NCBI GenBank assembly: GCA_002221725.1
Contig: NJFT01000413.1
Location: forward strand, 1-14,180
Length of the DNA: 14,180 bases
From: Scedosporium boydii
Lineage: Eukaryota; Ascomycota; Sordariomycetes; Microascales; Microascaceae
Direction of reading: 5' to 3'
A model generated the notes under the pieces. That model was not told the origin of the DNA, did not search any database, and worked only from the letters and a program-made list of their open reading frames with translations. Below, piece by piece: positions 10,601-14,180 of the stretch. Both the position numbers and the translations under genes were made by a program. Positions within the stretch are counted from its first letter, which is position 1; each line of letters starts with the position of its first letter.

Positions 10601-10879
10601 TCCGTCCCGACGCCTCGTGCCGAACCGCAACTTCCTCGTTCCAGCTCTGCGTCCAATTTCAACCTTTCACGATGACCAGGTTGCAGTTGCCCTGTGGAAC
10701 GATCACAGAAATTGAACTGGCTCCCCGTGTGTGACACTGTATCAACCCCGAAGCGACGTCATTCGACCAACTTGATACAATCGAAAGGAAAGGTTCGTGT
10801 AAGGGAGTGATTGTTTCCGGTTTTTCGGTACCACGACCGTCCGGAGCAGCCTCCATCCTCTTACTCCAGGCCCCGTTAT
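7615..10879. other. Gene-poor 3.2-kb region
   Basis: The subtilase 5' flank (7615 to about 7700) is AT-rich, with A/T runs just before the ATG on the minus strand. Beyond that I find no frame with a recognised domain, no signal peptide and no plausible exon chain. The longest open frames are 147 codons (8250-7807, -), about 87 codons without a proper start (8393-8132, -), 97 codons (9885-9592, -) and 90 codons (9453-9181, -). Frames of this length are expected by chance across 3.2 kb at roughly even base composition. Only the 9453-9181 frame has a protein-like residue mix. No tRNA, rRNA or transposon part was seen. Confidence 0.55.
9181..9453 (-). CDS. Doubtful small ORF or gene remnant (90 codons)
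   Basis: I do not recognise this frame. It ends at TAA 9183-9181; the start is unclear because the first codon of the frame is GTG and the next in-frame ATG is two codons on. The residue mix is protein-like, with many aromatic residues in the middle (YINYPWYDEVWPGYVKFF) and a Lys/Arg-rich C-terminal third, but there is no signal peptide, no membrane segment and no known motif. It could be a short unknown protein, the last exon of a decayed gene, or chance. Confidence 0.15.
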   Translation of the reverse strand: MSMPKVGLLTAFGHRVKFWVSNRYINYPWYDEVWPGYVKFFSPLYEGVLGESADRNRRRSLSYFEENLLSSTKAKAISQIWKRIFTLYSR

Positions 10880-11452
10880 TTAATATAATACAGCCACAGC
10901 GCCGAGGGCCACTCCAGCAACACCTAACAATGAGCGAGTTAGGTGTTGACCCGCGTTAGGAGCTTGGGTTGACGCGGGCGCTCCACTTTCTCCACTCGCT
11001 CCGCTCGCGGCAGGCTGGTTCGGCGCCGGCGCCGGCGTTGTCGCACTCGGGGTATTGGAATCGGCAGATGCTCGGGTAGTCGCGTCGGGGGAGGCGTTGG
11101 AGTCTGTGGCGGTTTTGGCCTCGCTGCTCGGTACCTCGGCGTCGTTCGTGGGCGTAACAGAGGCGACACGAGTCTCTACAGTTGTTGAGGGCTTCCAGCA
11201 CGAAAGATACGAGGCGCCCGTCTTGGGCAGCTCGGTGCCCTTGTAGTTGCCGCATCCGGGGACGTTGGTCTTGGGAGGGGCTCGGCCACCGCCGCAATCC
11301 AACGGATCGCAGATCTGGCCATCATCGGGATCGAACCAGTGGACGATGCCATCCTCACAAGAGGTGAAAGAGTGGTGGGAACAGCCGAATGCCATGGTGA
11401 GCTTGGCGAGCATCAGCACCGAGAGTGCGGACAAGAGAGTGGGCTTAACCAT
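10880..11452 (-). CDS. Secreted Cys-rich protein with S/T/P/A-rich stalk and GPI-type tail
   Basis: Complete 190-aa intronless frame. Residues 1-21 form a signal peptide (hydrophobic core, cleavage after TMA). The mature N-terminal domain (22-87) has six cysteines at 24, 32, 48, 53, 67 and 85, enough for three disulfides, and a block reading CDPLDCGGGRAPPKT that is highly patterned. Residues 88-168 are rich in Ser, Thr, Ala and Pro, likely an O-mannosylated stalk. Residues 169-190 form a hydrophobic C-terminus without a following polar tail, typical of GPI-anchor addition. I recall fungal homologues of the Cys block annotated as GPI-anchored serine-rich or, loosely, as siderophore-biosynthesis proteins; the biochemical role is unknown to me. 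It is probably on the plasma membrane or cell wall. The ATG has a purine at -3. Confidence 0.85.
   Translation of the reverse strand: MVKPTLLSALSVLMLAKLTMAFGCSHHSFTSCEDGIVHWFDPDDGQICDPLDCGGGRAPPKTNVPGCGNYKGTELPKTGASYLSCWKPSTTVETRVASVTPTNDAEVPSSEAKTATDSNASPDATTRASADSNTPSATTPAPAPNQPAASGASGESGAPASTQAPNAGQHLTRSLLGVAGVALGAVAVLY
10918..10948. repeat. Perfect 11-bp inverted repeat inside the GPI-protein coding region
   Basis: CAACACCTAAC (10918-10928) and GTTAGGTGTTG (10938-10948) are exact reverse complements with a 9-nt loop. The repeat covers roughly codons 169-179 of the minus-strand gene, at the start of the hydrophobic GPI tail, about 35-70 nt before the stop codon. Confidence 0.8.
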
Positions 11453-11625
11453 TTTGACGTTTTAACGGTGAATGAGGCAAGAAACGAGTGTGGTTGGATG
11501 AACGGTCGTTAGCGAGCGAAAAATTTAAAACGAGACTGAGAGCCTGGACCTTCGAATTTCGCAGTATCACAGAGTCCAAGTGCTGAGGAGCGTCGCGAGT
11601 TTAAATAGGAACACATTGCCAATTT
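11453..11625 (-). promoter_or_regulatory. Putative promoter of the GPI-anchored protein gene
   Basis: Read on the minus strand, a TATA-like CTATTTAAAC (about 11599-11608) lies about 150 nt before the ATG at 11452. A CCAAT pentamer (on the + strand, 11619-11623) sits just upstream of it. Both are short matches, so this is tentative. Confidence 0.3.
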
Positions 11626-12399
11626 TCAATGAGCTGAGCCACGCTTACTCCTGATCACTGTCGAAATTGCATCTCAATCTGGATCAATCAACGATCTAGG
11701 AGCAAATTGCAATGGGTCGTGCAAGGTGGCACTGCAACCCCAGAATCCTTCTGTCCCAGCAAGGAAAAAACGGCACGGTTAGGACGGCCCATTTGTGGAG
11801 CCTAGAGGCGGACATCAAATTTAATTGGCGTTATCGCTAAGCCGGATGAAGCCACGATAGGCATTTAGGGAGCTAGGGAGAGAGGGAGTCATCCGGCCTC
11901 ACTCCGGAAGAGGAATGTTGCCGTTCGTTAACGTCGCATTTGGGGAGAAAAACCTTTCATCAAACATTCCAGCACAACCTCGATCCAGCCCTATTGATGT
12001 GACACGGCGAGATTAGCCGCGAGTGAGTGTGGGCACATTTCATAATTAATGATCGATGAGCCTACAACTCAACTGGCGAAGGTCCAAGCCAAAACTTCGA
12101 AAGTTCGTACTCATTTTCCCCAATTGGACAGAGCTCTCTCTGTCCAATGCCATGTGAGAGCAGCTGGAGAGGACTGTGGTTGCACGAGACGTTCAAACAC
12201 AAGTTCCTCAGTTGTAGCGGGACATGAGCGAGACGCTTGCGGTTTCACGTCCGACCCGTTCGAGCCTAAAATAGATCTAAATTGTCTATCTTCTACTAGT
12301 CCTCTGCACGCTCAATAATAGTGTCGGCGTTGAATTCCAGCTTAAAATCGTCGGGACGAAAATTAAACTTCTCCTTAATAAGCAATACCTTACAAGGGC
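11626..12399. other. Intergenic region with one strong hairpin
   Basis: No gene is supported. Plus-strand frame 12049-12318 (89 codons) and minus-strand frame 12496-12296 have no recognised domain. The latter has a protein-like last 30 residues (FRPDDFKLEFNADTIIERAE) just outside the transposon and may be a remnant of something the element landed beside. A perfect 11-bp inverted repeat lies at 12123-12148. Confidence 0.5.
12123..12148. repeat. Perfect 11-bp inverted repeat, 4-nt loop
   Basis: ATTGGACAGAG (12123-12133) is followed by a CTCT loop and its exact reverse complement (12138-12148). It would fold as a stable hairpin in either strand. No gene ends immediately beside it, so I assign no function. 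Confidence 0.8.
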
Positions 12400-12418
12400 T
12401 TGAGATATAAGTTGACGA

Positions 12419-12454
12419 CCCCACTTTCCGCCCGCCCCCCCATTCCGCCCCCCC
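12419..12454 (-). repeat. G-rich tract (C-rich on +) near the transposon end
   Basis: Read on the minus strand, G runs of 7, 7, 3 and 4 (12454-12448, 12441-12435, 12433-12431, 12422-12419) fall within 36 nt, which satisfies a four-run G-quadruplex pattern. It sits about 35 nt beyond the transposase stop codon and has escaped the C-to-T decay seen in the coding part. Confidence 0.6.
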
Positions 12455-12488
12455 AAAAAACCACATCGCCATTTCAGCCCATCCAACT

Positions 12489-14138
12489 TCAATCATGGAT
12501 TATTTCCACACTTCTAGTCACCACAATACAGGAAGCAGCTGAACTAGTACTTTCGGTATCACTGATTTCACCAGTACTCTTTTCTTCTTCCAAATCATCC
12601 ACCATAGCCCTCTGTACTTCTTCAATAGTGGCGAACTTCGAATTTGGACTGACTTCCACCCTCTTCCTTTTCTTGGGCTTCTTTGCCTCAATTTGGCTTT
12701 CCAGAGCTTGTATTTTAGCTTAGGCTGCAGCCAATTCCACATTCTTCTTATCAAAAGCTTTATAGACCTTTTGGAATAGCCAACGTTGTGTGGTGGTATG
12801 TTGATCTATAAGGTTGGATTGGTATATGTGATTCTGTAGGTCCTTAGACTTCTTTGGGGTTAACTATTCCACAATAGAATTAACTAAGCCTATAAAAAGT
12901 GGATGGGGAGTTGAAATAGGTGTCTGGGAAGCTTAGGAAATAGAAGTTCCATTTCTAGAAGGTTGTTTTTATAGAATATCTGCTTTCTTAAGAAGAAGGG
13001 GGCTGAGAAGAGGCTTTGCCATATTTACAGGCCAAAGTCCAGAAGCATTCCACCTACTTCTTATATTCTTTCCCTTTAGGCTACTATTTTGAGCCTTCTA
13101 ATAATAGCAGAGAAGGTTTCTTTTCCTAACAATGGTGGAATTAGTGGCTAATACTAGTATATCGATCTCTTTTCGATATGCTGCCTTCAGAGAACTGAAT
13201 ATAGCCAAATCCAAAGGTTGGAGGACATGGGAAGTGTGTGGAGGCAAGAAAAGAAGGTAGATGTTATGCTGGAAGCATTTGTATATGAATTTATCTGTGG
13301 TATGACTTCTATAACTGTCTATAATAAGAAGATGGGGTTCTATATCCCTGGTTGGCTTGGAATAGGGAATAAATACTTTTTCTAGCTATTCTATAGTAGT
13401 ATTATTAGTTGTCTACCTATTATTAGTTGCTGTAAAGTGTTAGTTCTTAAAAGAACTTAAATCCCTTGAAAACTATTACTGTTGGACTGATTTTCCCTTG
13501 AAAATGACTAGTGGAGGAAGGGCTTAACCTGTGGCTGATATATACTTAATAAAAGAAGTCTAGGGCTGAGATCCAAGCTGTTTTCTTTAGATTGAATGCT
13601 TTTCAGTACTTCCAAGAACCAGTCCATTGCCTCTATGGCCTTCTATTATGCCTGCCTTGTCCATATTCTATCTGTTTTCTGGTTTGATGTTCTTAATGCT
13701 GGGAAGTTGGAAGTGTTGGAATTAGGGCTATATTACCTCAGTTATAGCACTATTGATATGGGCGGAATCTATGGTTTTAGCTCTTAAGGTCTTAATAGAA
13801 GGATTCCTCTTTAAAAAAGCTTGTAACTATCCTTTTCTAAGTGGCTGTGTGTCTTCTTGGGTCCTTAGAATCCTTTCTGTAAAAATCTGGATATGTGTAT
13901 GGGTTGGGGGAAGTCCTAGGGCTCCCTGGGTCAGAATCTATGACGATAAAAGGGTTTCCTGGGTAGGACTGAGTCTCTGTAGGCTGGAAAAGGCCTCCTT
14001 TCTTGCCTGTGTGCTACCTAGCCGGTCTCTGATAGTTGTTCTTGGAATTCCCCATTCCTTGGCTGCCTTGCGGATGGAGAGACCACTTGCGATCGCATCA
14101 AGGGCATCTTGAAGGTCTTCTTCAGTGTATTTCTTCAT
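12489..14138 (-). pseudogene. Fot1/pogo transposase, one unbroken frame with 18 internal stops
   Basis: Translating the minus strand from ATG 14138-14136 gives 549 codons to TGA 12491-12489 without any frame change. The N-terminus is an HTH of the psq/CENP-B type (GLSIRKAAKEWGIPRTTIRDR, about residues 19-39). Then come a QRLSPTQE block (54-61), the GLPPTH block of the CENP-B DNA-binding part, the first catalytic Asp in NMD (Asp160), the second in LLIID (Asp274) and the third in LQPLD (Asp310). The 36-residue step gives DD35D as in pogo/Fot1. The C-terminal part is Lys/Glu-rich with KKPKKRKR. Eighteen internal stops, ten TAG and eight TAA, lie at 13940, 13829, 13730, 13724, 13670, 13589, 13562, 13526, 13478, 13475, 13442, 13415, 13388, 13100, 12971, 12935, 12866 and 12722 (first base). 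No active protein can be made. Confidence 0.9.
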
Positions 14139-14180
14139 TTTTAGTTGGGAAAGGTGTCTGCGAAATATGAAGAAGAATAG

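Larger units (their letters stand above)
12400..14180 (-). mobile_element. Fot1/pogo-type (Tc1-mariner superfamily) DNA transposon, RIP-degraded, cut by the window edge
   Basis: The element carries a transposase frame on the minus strand (14138-12489). At its transposase-3' side lies a C-rich subterminal tract (12419-12454), next to a sequence change around 12390-12410 that I take as the approximate element end. Fot1/pogo elements insert at TA and have terminal inverted repeats, but only one end is in the window, so neither repeats nor the target duplication can be confirmed. The other end lies beyond 14180. The boundary is approximate to tens of bases. Confidence 0.75.

Noticed and set aside
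12049..12318. 89-codon plus-strand frame
   Set aside because: No motif. It runs through the hairpin at 12123-12148 and has no promoter or neighbour logic.
12400..12723. 107-codon plus-strand frame with a hydrophobic stretch that looks like a membrane protein
   Set aside because: It is the antisense shadow of the Lys/Glu-rich C-terminus of the transposase frame.
12489..14138. Recoded gene in which TAA/TAG mean Gln or Trp
   Set aside because: Neighbouring genes use standard stops (the SDR ends in TAG, the GPI gene in TAA), and the stops replace both Trp and Gln sites, as RIP would do.

Overview
The window looks like nuclear DNA of a filamentous ascomycete (Pezizomycotina). The evidence is a multi-exon protease gene with five short introns (52-61 nt, GT...CTAAT/CTGAC...AG), a fungal-type secreted Cys-rich GPI-anchored protein, and a pogo/Fot1-type transposon relic full of in-frame TAA/TAG codons, the usual mark of repeat-induced point mutation (RIP). 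Nothing in the sequence lets me name the genus.

Layout, left to right. 1-180 is poly-A grading into an (AAAAAG)n microsatellite. 253-1531 (-) is a beta/gamma-crystallin plus aerolysin-like (ETX/MTX2) fusion gene that reads as broken: one in-frame TAG and one frame change. 1532-3036 is non-coding and ends in the CT-rich promoter of 3037-3984 (+), an intact 315-aa short-chain dehydrogenase/reductase. 4551-7614 (-) is a six-exon secreted subtilisin-like protease (S8, Pr1C/Vpr-like, 923 aa by my splice model) with signal peptide, I9 propeptide, intact Asp/His/Ser triad, PA insert and Fn3-like C-terminal part. 7615-10879 is a 3.2-kb gene-poor stretch with only short doubtful ORFs. 10880-11452 (-) is a 190-aa secreted protein with six cysteines, an S/T/P/A-rich stalk and a GPI-type tail. 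11453-12400 holds its promoter and a strong hairpin. About 12400 to the window end is a Fot1/pogo transposon on the minus strand, cut by the window edge. Its 549-codon transposase frame (14138-12489) has no indel but 18 internal stops.

How the parts relate. No operon or obvious biosynthetic cluster is visible. Three of the four host genes encode products likely to act outside the cell or in membranes (pore-former-like fusion, subtilase, GPI protein), alongside a RIP-type transposon relic. This fits an accessory, environment-facing region, but that is inference. The most unusual item is the fungal crystallin-aerolysin fusion, an architecture known best from amphibian beta-gamma-CAT-type proteins. 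The clearest evolutionary signal is the stop-riddled but indel-free transposase.
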